A stretch of DNA of 13,122 bases from Leptolyngbyaceae cyanobacterium CSSed165cm_216 (GCA_007135385.1 SLIY01000359.1:1-13122), one strand, 5' to 3'; positions 1-6,621 are shown, numbered from the stretch's first letter. The notes: generated by a model not told the origin, from the letters alone. Numbers and translations: made by a program.

Positions 1-202
1 ACCACATACGTCCCCCAGGCACTTGGGGATGGGGCAGGGGGGCATCGGGAAACACCATGGCCGTATTCGTGAGCTGCAAGTAGGGGGCAAGCCCGGCTAA
101 GTCAGCGGCATTAGCCCCCCAGCCGTGAAGGATGACCAGCTGTAGGTCGGCAGCAGTATCACCGGAGGTAGGGTAGGCAAGGGCCTGGAGTGTCGACAAC
201 AT
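1..202 (-). CDS. Alpha/beta hydrolase, phospholipase/carboxylesterase family (partial, N-terminal part only)
   Basis: The reading frame starts at ATG 202 and runs off the left edge, leaving 67 residues. Seen: HGWGAN at residues 26-31, the HG-x-G oxyanion-hole motif of alpha/beta hydrolases, followed by FPDAPLPHPQVPGGRMW at 51-67. That pairing is typical of the small serine esterases of the phospholipase/carboxylesterase family, which hydrolyse carboxylic or acyl ester bonds in the cytoplasm. The catalytic Ser, Asp and His would lie beyond the window. The frame is open only a short way upstream (a stop at 257-259) and has no other ATG there, so the start is fairly well fixed, although no strong ribosome-binding site is visible. 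The upstream neighbour in the same direction is the rhodanese-like gene, 349 nt away, so an operon is unlikely. The substrate cannot be told. Confidence 0.8.
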   Translation of the reverse strand, partial: MLSTLQALAYPTSGDTAADLQLVILHGWGANAADLAGLAPYLQLTNTAMVFPDAPLPHPQVPGGRMW

Positions 203-551
203 TGGCGGCTTGAGAGGGTAATGAATAATGGCTAGCGGGCCAGAATAGTCTGATCCCTACCTACTGTAATGCCCTCCAGACCAATCGATCTGGAAGGCGG
301 ATAGACTGGCGGACCTGATCCACTATCAGCTATCCCATAGCGGTTAGGTTCAAGCAAGTCTCTTGTTAAGGGGGAGTGGTTTAAAGTAGGCTGTGAGCCT
401 AAACCTGTGACCCCCACTCAGCTGCCAACTATCAGGTGTCAAAAGACTAAGGTGACTTCTAGAAAACTTTCTACCAAGCAGTGGGCGGTGCCCATGTTAC
501 GAAAGTTACGATCGCTGACTTAAAGTGGGAATCTTATTTTTCGGAAATCGC
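203..551. other. Gene-free stretch between esterase and rhodanese-like gene
   Basis: I see no convincing gene here. A 61-codon open frame on the minus strand (232-417) has no domain, no ribosome-binding site and unremarkable composition. The stretch holds the heptamer repeat at 387-449. A small hairpin at about 273-297 (arms TCCAGA/TCTGGA) has no T tract on either strand. No tRNA and no clear terminator for the rhodanese-like gene were found. Confidence 0.6.
387..449. repeat. Degenerate 7-bp periodic repeat (STRR-like)
   Basis: Nine successive heptamers in one phase all carry C at position 5, for example TGAGCCT, AAACCTG, TGACCCC and CACTCAG, with other positions loosely kept. This matches the style of the short tandemly repeated repetitive (STRR) heptamers described in cyanobacteria. 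The segment also contains a small hairpin: AGCCTAAACC pairs with an upstream GGTTTA and GGCT split by a 5-nt bulge. The periodicity is read by eye and its significance is not tested. Confidence 0.4.
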
Positions 552-1133
552 CTAAGCTCTTACCGGCGCAGCAGAGGCAGAGATCCCCTCGGTGGAACCG
601 TTGATCGATTTCCAAGCCGACAGCCCCCCCTGAATCAAAGCTACATGGCGATAGCCCGCTTGGCGAAGTCGCTCCACAGCCTCGGCGGACTCGTCATCGC
701 TGTCGCCGTAGATGTAGATATCTCGCGAATACTCCAGGTTTGCTTCAGCGGCCTTGGGCAATTGCCCCATGGGGAAGGGGACAGCCCCCTGAATTCGCTC
801 GTCATTAAAGGCGGATCGGCTGCGCACATCAATAATGGTAAGGGCCGGTTCTCCCCAGTTCAGCCGCTGCAACAATTCTTGAGGGGCGGCCTGGCTACTG
901 GTGATGCCAGGGGGGGTCGGTAGCGGGGTGGTCACCGTCGATTTAGCGGCCACCACTTGATCCGCTACGGTCTTTTGCTGTTGATTAGCATCGCCTGCAC
1001 CCGACTGCTGAGCAGCAGGTTGCTGGTCAACGTTTTGCGGCTGGTCAACTGAATCGGCTGACTCAGACTGCTGCTGTACAGGCTGCCCGTCAATGTTGGC
1101 GATCGGTTGATGTTGGTCGGAAGGGTTAGTCAT
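552..1133 (-). CDS. Rhodanese-like domain protein with Gln-rich N-terminus; catalytic Cys absent
   Basis: 193 residues. Residues 1-60 are low complexity, with about 16 glutamines plus Asp, Asn, Ala and Ser, and are probably disordered. No signal peptide is visible. Residues about 82-175 form a rhodanese-like fold: LTIIDVRSRSAFNDERIQGAVPFP (shown in part as IDVRS at 101-105 and IQGAVPFP at 114-121), then DIYIYG at 138-143, and GGLSAW at 169-174 near the end. In active sulfurtransferases the loop after the central strand begins with Cys (pattern YC-x-x-G-x-R-S). Here that place reads YGDSDDESA, so Gly143 stands where Cys is expected and the loop is acidic. The domain is therefore probably not a thiosulfate sulfurtransferase and may be a binding module. 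A GGAGGT ribosome-binding site 6 nt before ATG 1133 fixes the start. It appears to be monocistronic. The family assignment is firm; the role is unknown. Confidence 0.88.
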   Translation of the reverse strand: MTNPSDQHQPIANIDGQPVQQQSESADSVDQPQNVDQQPAAQQSGAGDANQQQKTVADQVVAAKSTVTTPLPTPPGITSSQAAPQELLQRLNWGEPALTIIDVRSRSAFNDERIQGAVPFPMGQLPKAAEANLEYSRDIYIYGDSDDESAEAVERLRQAGYRHVALIQGGLSAWKSINGSTEGISASAAPVRA

Positions 1134-1139
1134 ATAGAC

Positions 1140-1145
1140 ACCTCC
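1140..1145 (-). promoter_or_regulatory. Shine-Dalgarno site of the rhodanese-like gene
   Basis: GGAGGT on the minus strand, 6 nt upstream of ATG at 1133. It is a full consensus site, uncommon among the starts in this window, and decides the start. Confidence 0.75.
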
Positions 1146-1316
1146 GTAGTTGCGTCATTAAACTTAACGTAACAACTCAACCCTGGTCCCTTCATCCGTC
1201 AGTGGGTGTAATTTAGTGCAGTTGGAGGTCAACCCTTCGTAGGGTATCAAGTCAAACATGACGGGCTAGTGGTGTGTCAATTCTAAATTTGTAGTCTTGA
1301 CGCTGCACTAGCAGGG

Positions 1317-1393
1317 TTTACGGTATACGGTTTAAGGTCTACGGCTGACCGTGAACCGCAGACCCTAAACTGTGAACCCCAGATCGCAGATTC
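1317..1393. repeat. Degenerate 7-bp repeat (STRR-like), eleven units
   Basis: Eleven contiguous heptamers from 1317 to 1393 all have A at position 4. Examples are TTTACGG, TATACGG, TCTACGG, TGAACCG, TGAACCC and CAGATCG. The first four units end in GG and later units are C-rich, so the array is roughly self-complementary and its centre folds (see the hairpin at 1330-1370). The style fits cyanobacterial STRR heptamers. It lies between the flavin reductase stop and the rhodanese-like gene, both on the minus strand. Confidence 0.55.
1330..1370 (-). terminator. Stable imperfect hairpin downstream of flavin reductase, possible transcription end
   Basis: Arms 1330-1344 and 1356-1370 (15 nt each, 11-nt loop) match at 13 of 15 positions. 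The two differing positions would be A-C mismatches in a plus-strand RNA but G-U wobbles in a minus-strand RNA. The stem is thus complete only in the direction of the flavin reductase transcript, which ends 53 nt before. There is no T tract after the stem, so intrinsic termination is uncertain; it could be a 3' end stabiliser. Confidence 0.4.
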
Positions 1394-1422
1394 TGTCGTG
1401 ATCAGATTGACTGAGTGCTAGG

Positions 1423-1905
1423 TTAACCGCCGTAATTCCAACCGGTGCTTTCTAGCAAGAGGGGGTCGCCATCGCGATGCAGCTCAGCTCCGACCACTTC
1501 CCCCACGAACACCGTATGGTCACCATGCTCTACAGAGCCCACAACCCGGCATTCTACGTAGCCTAAGGTGTCTTTAATCACTGGGCAGCCGGTTTCTGGG
1601 GCCGGGTAAAATTCGATGTCTTCAAACTTGTTGCCCTCCCGCCGTAGGGGCTTAAAAAAGTTTTGGGCTAAATCCTTTTGACCCGCCTCTAAGAAGCTGA
1701 GGGCAAAAACGCCGCTGGCTTTGACCATGGCATGGGAGGTGGAGTCATTTTTGACGCAGTTCACCACTAGCGGCGGCTGGAATGACGATTGCATTACCCA
1801 GCTAGCGGTGAACCCATTCAGATTGTCGCCGTCTTTAACACCGCAGATATAAAGACCATGGGGAATTTTGCGGAGTAGTGTTTTTTTGGCTTGTTCGTTT
1901 AGCAC
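1423..1905 (-). CDS. Flavin reductase-like FMN-binding protein (stand-alone)
   Basis: From GTG 1905 the protein has 160 residues. It belongs to the flavin reductase-like (split-barrel FMN-binding) family. Seen: NGFTASWVMQSSFQPPLVVN at residues 30-49, the hallmark flavin-contact segment, GDHTVFVGEV at 128-137, and the tail LLLESTGWNYGG. The sequence resembles the C-terminal reductase module of cyanobacterial flavodiiron proteins, here as a separate cytoplasmic protein that would use NAD(P)H to reduce flavin or hold FMN. The open frame extends to another GTG at 1947 (174 residues), but that start has no ribosome-binding site, its extra 14 residues look unlike the family, and it would place coding sequence over the promoter of the divergent gene. 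AAGGA lies 9 nt before GTG 1905, so I prefer the shorter form. The electron donor and acceptor are unknown. Confidence 0.88.
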   Translation of the reverse strand: MLNEQAKKTLLRKIPHGLYICGVKDGDNLNGFTASWVMQSSFQPPLVVNCVKNDSTSHAMVKASGVFALSFLEAGQKDLAQNFFKPLRREGNKFEDIEFYPAPETGCPVIKDTLGYVECRVVGSVEHGDHTVFVGEVVGAELHRDGDPLLLESTGWNYGG

Positions 1906-1914
1906 GGATACCTG

Positions 1915-1919
1915 TCCTT
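1915..1919 (-). promoter_or_regulatory. Ribosome-binding site supporting GTG 1905
   Basis: AAGGA on the minus strand, 9 nt before GTG 1903-1905. No comparable motif precedes the alternative GTG at 1945-1947. This decides between the two starts of the flavin reductase gene. Confidence 0.45.
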
Positions 1920-1945
1920 GAAAGTTGCTATGGTCAGTGTATAGC
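1918..1945 (+). promoter_or_regulatory. Putative sigma70-type promoter for the RhtA-like gene
   Basis: TTGAAA (1918-1923) and TATAGC (1940-1945) are separated by 16 nt, matching TTGACA/TATAAT at 5 and 4 positions. Transcription would begin near 1952, only about 8 nt before TTG 1960, giving a very short leader. The overlapping minus-strand reading TATACA (1938-1943) could be the -10 of the flavin reductase gene, which would make this a compact divergent promoter. Confidence 0.35.
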
Positions 1946-1959
1946 ACCCTAAAACCGAC

Positions 1960-2817
1960 TTGCCCTTGTTGCCTCCATCGTTGCGGCTGACCTTACCAGC
2001 CCCCACCCTTGTCTTAGGTTCCATGGCATCCACTCAGTTAGGGTCAGTGGTGGCGAAGAGCTTGTTTGATCAGGTCGGCCCTTGGGGGCTGGTATTTTTG
2101 CGGGTGGGGTTGGCGGCTGTGGTGCTGTTGATCTGGGCCAGACCCCGCTGGCGGGGGCATACCACCCCCGATTACCAACTGATGATCGGGTTTGGGTTGT
2201 CCCTAGCGGTGATGAACGGCTTATTCTATAGCGCGATCGCTCGTATTCCCATTGGCGTCGCCGTGGCTTTGGAATTTTCAGGCCCGCTCACGGTCTCTTT
2301 GCTGTATTCTCGACGCCGGCTGGATGGCTTGTGGGTTGCCCTGGCGGCGACAGGCATTGTGCTGTTGTCCCCTTTGCACACTGCTGACCTAGATGCCTGG
2401 GGAGTGGTTTTTGCTCTGGCGGCAGGGGCCACCTGGGGCCTCTATATGGTGCTATCAGCTCGCATGGGCCGGGTATTCCAGGGGATTGATGGCCTAGCGT
2501 TGTCGATGGTGGTCGGGGCGCTGCTGCTGTTGCCAGTGGGGCTGATCGCCGAAGGGCGCGCCCTGTTTGCTCCCCTGAGCGTGCTGCTGGGGTTGGGGGT
2601 GGCGTTGCTTTCCTCTGCTCTGCCCTATTCCCTAGAAATGTCGGCCCTGCGACGGCTACCGGTGCATGTGTTTGGGGTGCTGTTGAGTTTAGAGCCGGCG
2701 ATGGCGTCGGTGATTAGCTTTTTGGGGCTAGGGGAAGCTCTGACCCTACCGATGATCGGGGCCATTGCCCTGATTACGATCGCAGCGGCCGGTTCGGCGC
2801 TATCACAGCCGACTTAG
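1960..2817 (+). CDS. rhtA: EamA/DMT-family exporter, RhtA-like
   Basis: 285 residues, about ten hydrophobic segments in two EamA repeats (roughly 15-135 and 145-282). It is an inner-membrane transporter of the drug/metabolite superfamily. From memory of the E. coli RhtA threonine/homoserine exporter, shared stretches include the AKSLF region at 32-36, NGLFYSAIARIPIGVAVALE at 86-105 with the following FSGPL, LPYSLEM at 221-227, and a final SLEPAMAS...GLGEALT at 243-262. The substrate in this organism is not shown. The start is TTG 1960, because the frame is closed by a stop at 1942-1944 and the first ATG (2023) would cut into the first membrane segment; no ribosome-binding site is visible. It is divergent from the flavin reductase, with only 54 nt between them. 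It is followed by a G-rich tract and a palindrome. Confidence 0.88.
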   Translation: MPLLPPSLRLTLPAPTLVLGSMASTQLGSVVAKSLFDQVGPWGLVFLRVGLAAVVLLIWARPRWRGHTTPDYQLMIGFGLSLAVMNGLFYSAIARIPIGVAVALEFSGPLTVSLLYSRRRLDGLWVALAATGIVLLSPLHTADLDAWGVVFALAAGATWGLYMVLSARMGRVFQGIDGLALSMVVGALLLLPVGLIAEGRALFAPLSVLLGLGVALLSSALPYSLEMSALRRLPVHVFGVLLSLEPAMASVISFLGLGEALTLPMIGAIALITIAAAGSALSQPT

Positions 2818-2820
2818 TCT

Positions 2821-2876
2821 GGGGGAGGAGGAGTGGGGAGGTGAAGGGGTGGATGGGGAGATGGGGAAGTGTGGGT
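2821..2876 (+). repeat. G-run tract with G-quadruplex potential
   Basis: Nearly all purine on the plus strand. Four runs of four G (2835-2838, 2846-2849, 2855-2858, 2863-2866) have spacers of 7, 5 and 4 nt, preceded by a run of five G at 2821-2825. This fits the usual pattern for an intramolecular G-quadruplex on the plus strand, which is also the RNA strand of the RhtA-like gene ending at 2817. A cytosine-rich relative, with three C runs, lies at about 4291-4307. Confidence 0.5.
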
Positions 2877-2904
2877 GGGTCGCCAGGGTTAACCCTGGCG
2901 ACCC
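2877..2904. terminator. 28-bp perfect palindrome between convergent genes, possible bidirectional terminator
   Basis: Two 14-nt arms, GGGTCGCCAGGGTT and its exact reverse complement, meet at GTTAAC with no spacer. It sits between the stop of the RhtA-like gene (2817) and the stop of htrA (2917), where a shared terminator would be expected. There is no T tract on either side, so it may act only as an RNA 3' end hairpin, or be a protein-binding or cruciform site. Confidence 0.5.
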
Positions 2905-2916
2905 CAGGCAGATGCA

Positions 2917-4152
2917 TTACTGGCTGGGTAGATTACCAGGGCGAACCGTCAGGGTTTGCTCCCGTCCATTGCGACGCAGGGTAATCTCTAAAGGTTGACC
3001 AACCGAGGAACGTTCTACCACTTGCTGCACCTCAGCACTCTCTTTCACCGGGGTATCGCCTACCGACAAAATGACATCCCCAGCCCGTAGACCCGCCTGG
3101 GCGGCGGGGGAGTTAGAAACTACCCGGGCAATGAGTACCCCTTCTTCTTCCTCAACCGTCAGCGGGCTGTTGGGGTTGCTGTTGATGTTCTCTTTCATTT
3201 CGGGCGACAGGGTGACCATTTGAATGCCTAGGTAGGCATGCTCGACCCGACCATTTTGAATTAGCTGGGCGCTGATCCGCTCGACGGTGTTAATCGGGAT
3301 GGCAAACCCCAATCCCTGGGCCCCCTGAATGATGGCGGTATTGACACCAATGACCTCGCCATTCAAGTTGAGCAATGGCCCCCCAGAATTACCGGGGTTA
3401 ATGGCGGCATCGGTTTGAATGAAGTCGACCCGTTTATCGGGGACACCTACTTCTCGGCTGCTACGACCAGTGGCACTGATGATGCCAGCGGTGACGGTGC
3501 TGTCAAGGCCGAGGGGGTTACCAATGGCGATCGCCCATTCCCCTGGCTGAATCTGATCAGAGTTGCTGATGGCGACAGTGGGCAGATCCTGGGCGTCAAT
3601 TTTAATCACGGCAATGTCGGTGACCGAGTCGGCCCCAATCACTTCTCCGGTAAAGCTGCGCCCATCTTTGAGGGTGACTTGCACCTGATCCGCACCGGCC
3701 ACCACATGGGCATTGGTAATAATTTGACCATCGGCGGTGGTAATAAAGCCAGACCCTACCCCCCGCTGGGTGCGTTCACTGGGAACAGAGGGGAAATTGT
3801 CGCCAAAAAACTGACGGAAGAATGGATCTTGAAACGCCGCTGGCAATCGACTCTGCACCGTGCGCGAGGCATCGATCCGCACGACTGAAGGCCCCACCTG
3901 ACGGACAATATCAGCAATGATATTGGGGTTAGATACGGCAGGGGCAACAGCGACAGGGTTGCCCTGCTCCCAATTGCTGCCTTCGGAGCGATCGCTGGGG
4001 GAGGCTACGGCAGGGGACTGCACCAGAGCATTAAAGGCCACAACGCCCTGAGTGCCAACGGTTGCAACTCCAGCTCCCAACAGTACTAGCGCCAGCGACT
4101 TAGCTATCGGCCCCATGGGCTGCTTGACTTGCTCTGAACCGTCTTTGACCAT
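2917..4152 (-). CDS. htrA: HtrA/Deg-family serine protease with one PDZ domain
   Basis: From ATG 4152 the protein has 411 residues. It is a trypsin-like quality-control protease of the periplasm or thylakoid lumen side that degrades misfolded proteins. Seen, in this numbering: N-terminal hydrophobic segment at about 16-42, serving as signal or membrane anchor; disordered linker at about 45-75; protease domain with the triad His149 (TNAHVV), Asp179 (TDIAVIK) and Ser256 (GNSGGPL); oxyanion-loop region INPGN; and one C-terminal PDZ domain at about 308-405 beginning YLGIQM. This layout fits the cyanobacterial HtrA/HhoA/HhoB group; which paralogue it is cannot be told. The open frame can start at TTG 4167 or ATG 4158, but GGAGGT (4160-4165) overlaps or abuts those and is 7 nt from ATG 4152, so 4152 is preferred. 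It has its own promoter and converges on the RhtA-like gene. Confidence 0.95.
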   Translation of the reverse strand: MVKDGSEQVKQPMGPIAKSLALVLLGAGVATVGTQGVVAFNALVQSPAVASPSDRSEGSNWEQGNPVAVAPAVSNPNIIADIVRQVGPSVVRIDASRTVQSRLPAAFQDPFFRQFFGDNFPSVPSERTQRGVGSGFITTADGQIITNAHVVAGADQVQVTLKDGRSFTGEVIGADSVTDIAVIKIDAQDLPTVAISNSDQIQPGEWAIAIGNPLGLDSTVTAGIISATGRSSREVGVPDKRVDFIQTDAAINPGNSGGPLLNLNGEVIGVNTAIIQGAQGLGFAIPINTVERISAQLIQNGRVEHAYLGIQMVTLSPEMKENINSNPNSPLTVEEEEGVLIARVVSNSPAAQAGLRAGDVILSVGDTPVKESAEVQQVVERSSVGQPLEITLRRNGREQTLTVRPGNLPSQ

Positions 4153-4159
4153 AGCCATT

Positions 4160-4165
4160 ACCTCC
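4160..4165 (-). promoter_or_regulatory. htrA: Shine-Dalgarno site deciding the htrA start
   Basis: GGAGGT on the minus strand lies 7 nt before ATG 4150-4152. The upstream TTG at 4167 precedes this motif and ATG 4158 is only 1 nt from it, so both are unlikely starts. Confidence 0.7.
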
Positions 4166-4183
4166 AATATCCTGACGTGATTG

Positions 4184-4189
4184 ATTATA
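4184..4189 (-). promoter_or_regulatory. htrA: -10 promoter element upstream of htrA
   Basis: A perfect TATAAT on the minus strand (ATTATA on plus). Transcription would start near 4177 and give a leader of about 25 nt to ATG 4152. The -35 position 17 nt upstream (TATGGT) is poor, so an activator or a type II promoter is likely. Confidence 0.5.
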
Positions 4190-4379
4190 TGAATGTGGTT
4201 GATTTCACCATAAGATCATGATATTGCGGGTCAATGGCAAGGCGATGACGAAGCTGTGACACTTCTTGGCGACTGACACAATTACAAGCCCTCACCCCAC
4301 CCCATTCTCTGGTCAGCAGTGGCGTTGTGTTTATTCTCCTGGCATTATGTAAAGATGAGGTCTAGAAAGTTTAGACGTT

Positions 4380-5783
4380 TTGCGATCATCGCAACCTGCT
4401 GATCGAAAGCCCCTGGGGTTTTTGCAAATTTTAAATATGAGTGCCGGCTTTTTCGGCATCCAATTTGGCTGGGGCCTACAAATGGCCAATACCAGCGCCA
4501 TTTTTGAGCGGCTGGGGGCCAACCCCCACCAGATCCCCATTCTGTGGCTGGCAGCTCCTTTGACAGGGCTAGTTGTGCAGCCGATTATTGGCAACCTGAG
4601 CGACAACACCTGGGGCTGGCTGGGACGGCGACGGCCTTACTTTTTAGTAGGAGCTATTCTCAGTTCGTTGGCTTTGGTGCTAATGCCCAACTCCTCTAGC
4701 CTGTGGATGGCGGCGGGGCTACTCTGGCTGCTGGACACCTCCGTCAACGTCACCATGGAACCCTTTCGGGCCTTTGTGGGAGACTTGCTTCCGGCCAATC
4801 AACGCACCAAAGGGTTTGCTATGCAAAGCCTGCTGATCGGCCTGGGGTCAGTCATTGCTGCGATTCTACCCTGGCTGTTAACCCACTGGTTTAAGCTGGG
4901 GGACCTGACCGGTCAGGGGGAAATTCCCTTGACCATCAAGCTGTCGTTCTACAGTGGAGCGGCGGTGTTTTTGGGTACTGTTCTGTGGACGGTGCTATCA
5001 ACAGATGAAAAGCCGCCCAAGGATATGGCTGCATTTGAGCGGCAGCAAGCACGGCGACTAGGGGTGGGGGCCACCCTGCGAGAAATCGCTGATGCCATTC
5101 GCCACATGCCCCCTACCATGCGCCAGTTGGCCTGGGTACAGGGCTTTAGCTGGCTGGGCATGTACTGTATGTTTTTGTACTTTCCCCCGGCGGTGGCCCA
5201 CAACATTTTTGGGGCTTACAACGAGAGTGCCCCCCTCTATGCGGAGGGGATTGAGTGGGCCGGGGTCTGCATTGCCATGTACAACGCTGTGTGCTTTGTG
5301 GTCTCTTTAGGCCTGCCCCACGTGGCCCGCCGCCTCTCCCGTCAAGTCACCCATGCCCTGTGCCTAATTGCGGGTGGGGTGGGGCTAATGTCGCTGCAGC
5401 TGGTCCACGATCGCTACACCCTACTGATCTCGATGGTGGGGGTTGGGTGCGCCTGGGCCAGCATGTTAGCGATGCCCTATGCCATGTTGGTGGGGTCGTT
5501 ACCAGCCAAGAAAGGGGGCATTTATATGGGTATCTTTAATGCCTTCATTGTGCTGCCGGAGATTGTGGCGTCGTTGGGACTGGGTTGGATGATGCAGCAT
5601 TGGCTGAACGATGACCGGTTGCTGGCGGTGGTGTTGGGGGGAGGCTCGATGGTACTAGGGGCGATCGCTACCCTGCGAGTCCAAGAAGGCAGTAGCCCAG
5701 TCCCCTCAGAAAGTAGCGATCTAGTCACTGACGAGGGCAACAGTCCTATGTCTGAGGCCTTATCTACCGGCCAAGAAACCTAA
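4380..5783 (+). CDS. MFS transporter, SLC45/GPH-like (sucrose-transporter type)
   Basis: 467 residues with about twelve hydrophobic segments, an inner-membrane secondary transporter. Seen: N-terminal GFFGIQFGWGLQMAN at 23-37, the conserved first helix of SLC45-like proteins; the MFS loop motif GNLSDNTWGWLGRRRPYF at 71-88 between helices 2 and 3; a MEPFRAFVGDLLP segment after helix 4; a central cytoplasmic loop rich in charged residues at about 205-240; and a hydrophilic Ser/Glu-rich tail from about 435. Family members carry sugars with protons in eukaryotes; the bacterial substrate is unproven. The start is TTG 4380. The frame is closed by TGA at 4356-4358, no ATG lies before the first helix, and no good ribosome-binding site is present. 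A weak inverted repeat, GTCTA/TAGAC with a 7-nt spacer (4360-4376), lies just ahead of the start. The stop ends 1 nt from the converging SirB1-like gene. Confidence 0.9.
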   Translation: MRSSQPADRKPLGFLQILNMSAGFFGIQFGWGLQMANTSAIFERLGANPHQIPILWLAAPLTGLVVQPIIGNLSDNTWGWLGRRRPYFLVGAILSSLALVLMPNSSSLWMAAGLLWLLDTSVNVTMEPFRAFVGDLLPANQRTKGFAMQSLLIGLGSVIAAILPWLLTHWFKLGDLTGQGEIPLTIKLSFYSGAAVFLGTVLWTVLSTDEKPPKDMAAFERQQARRLGVGATLREIADAIRHMPPTMRQLAWVQGFSWLGMYCMFLYFPPAVAHNIFGAYNESAPLYAEGIEWAGVCIAMYNAVCFVVSLGLPHVARRLSRQVTHALCLIAGGVGLMSLQLVHDRYTLLISMVGVGCAWASMLAMPYAMLVGSLPAKKGGIYMGIFNAFIVLPEIVASLGLGWMMQHWLNDDRLLAVVLGGGSMVLGAIATLRVQEGSSPVPSESSDLVTDEGNSPMSEALSTGQET

Positions 5784-5784
5784 C

Positions 5785-6621
5785 CTACGGCTGGTCTTGG
5801 ACTCGAATGATCTGGGCCAGCACCCGGCGAATTTCAAAGGCATCGACGGCGTCGGGCCGTTCGATCAAATAACGATTTAAGTCGCGATAGGCGTCGTCCA
5901 GCAATCCTTGCTGGTAGTAGAGTAGCCCACGATCGCGAAGCTCGCCCATGGCATCAGGGGCAATTAACATGATCCGATCGATGGCCTGAAGGGCTTTGAA
6001 GACATCCCGCCGCTGCACATAGATCATTTTTAGGTTGACCAGCATGCGCACCAAAAAATCCGTAGGGGTAATGGGCTGCAGAAGCTGTGGATCTAGCCGG
6101 GCTGATTCCCCAAACAGTTGCCGCACTCGGTCTCGGCAGTCTTGCTCAAACAGCACTGCCCCTTGGTTAAAGGGATCGACAAACAGCACCATGTCTGGGA
6201 GTGTGGGGCGAATTAAAAAATGCCCTGGCAAACCTACCCCAGCCATGGGAAAACCCACCCGCTTAGCCAATTCCAGGTAGACCAACGACAGAGTAATGGG
6301 AATCCCCAACCGTCGCTCTAATACCTCATTCAGAAAGCTATTGCGGAGGTCGTAATAGTCCAGGTCGTTGCCTCGAAAGGTCAGCTCTTCAAACAGGTAA
6401 CGGTTGATGGCATGAATGATTTTGAGGGGATAATCCTCGGGGGGTAGCCGTCGTTGCAGGGCCTCGGCCATTCGATCTAGGGTGGCTAGCGGCTGATCGA
6501 CATCTAAATCTGGGTAATCTTCCTGGGCCAGATACAGAGCGGCCTTGGCCAGATCCACCTGGTCAGTAGGCTTTTGCAATTCCTGGCACAGCAATTCTCG
6601 GGGCAATGCAGTATTCATCAT
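5785..6621 (-). CDS. SirB1-family protein: transglutaminase-like domain plus TPR repeats
   Basis: 278 residues, probably cytoplasmic. Residues about 45-165 match the SirB1-type transglutaminase-like core: NRYLFEELTFRGN at 73-85, SFLNEVLERRLGIPITLSLV at 95-114, LPGHFLIR at 131-138 and FVDPFNQG at 147-154. His134 and Asp149 stand where the transglutaminase fold keeps His and Asp. The Gly-Ile-Pro-Ile-Thr-Leu stretch, where a catalytic Cys would be sought, has none, so a peptidase or transferase activity should not be assumed. Residues about 185-265 form two TPR-like helical pairs, including PDAMGELRDRGLLYYQQG. Two ATGs (6621 and 6618) directly follow the TAA (6624-6622) of the oxidoreductase gene, with no ribosome-binding site of its own, so translation is probably coupled. 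The biochemical function of the family is unsettled. Confidence 0.9.
   Translation of the reverse strand: MMNTALPRELLCQELQKPTDQVDLAKAALYLAQEDYPDLDVDQPLATLDRMAEALQRRLPPEDYPLKIIHAINRYLFEELTFRGNDLDYYDLRNSFLNEVLERRLGIPITLSLVYLELAKRVGFPMAGVGLPGHFLIRPTLPDMVLFVDPFNQGAVLFEQDCRDRVRQLFGESARLDPQLLQPITPTDFLVRMLVNLKMIYVQRRDVFKALQAIDRIMLIAPDAMGELRDRGLLYYQQGLLDDAYRDLNRYLIERPDAVDAFEIRRVLAQIIRVQDQP

Noticed and set aside
232..417. 61-codon minus-strand frame in the left gap
   Set aside because: No ribosome-binding site, no domain, and it overlaps a heptamer repeat; better read as noncoding.
525..923. 132-codon plus-strand frame opposite the rhodanese-like gene
   Set aside because: The minus-strand frame has a full rhodanese-like domain and a consensus ribosome-binding site; the plus frame has neither.
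3415..3888. 157-codon plus-strand frame opposite htrA
   Set aside because: It lies within the protease domain of htrA and reflects the codon composition of that strand; no family features.
4360..4376. GTCTA/TAGAC inverted repeat before the MFS gene as an operator
   Set aside because: Only 5 bp per arm with a 7-nt spacer, which occurs readily by chance; mentioned with the gene but not called.
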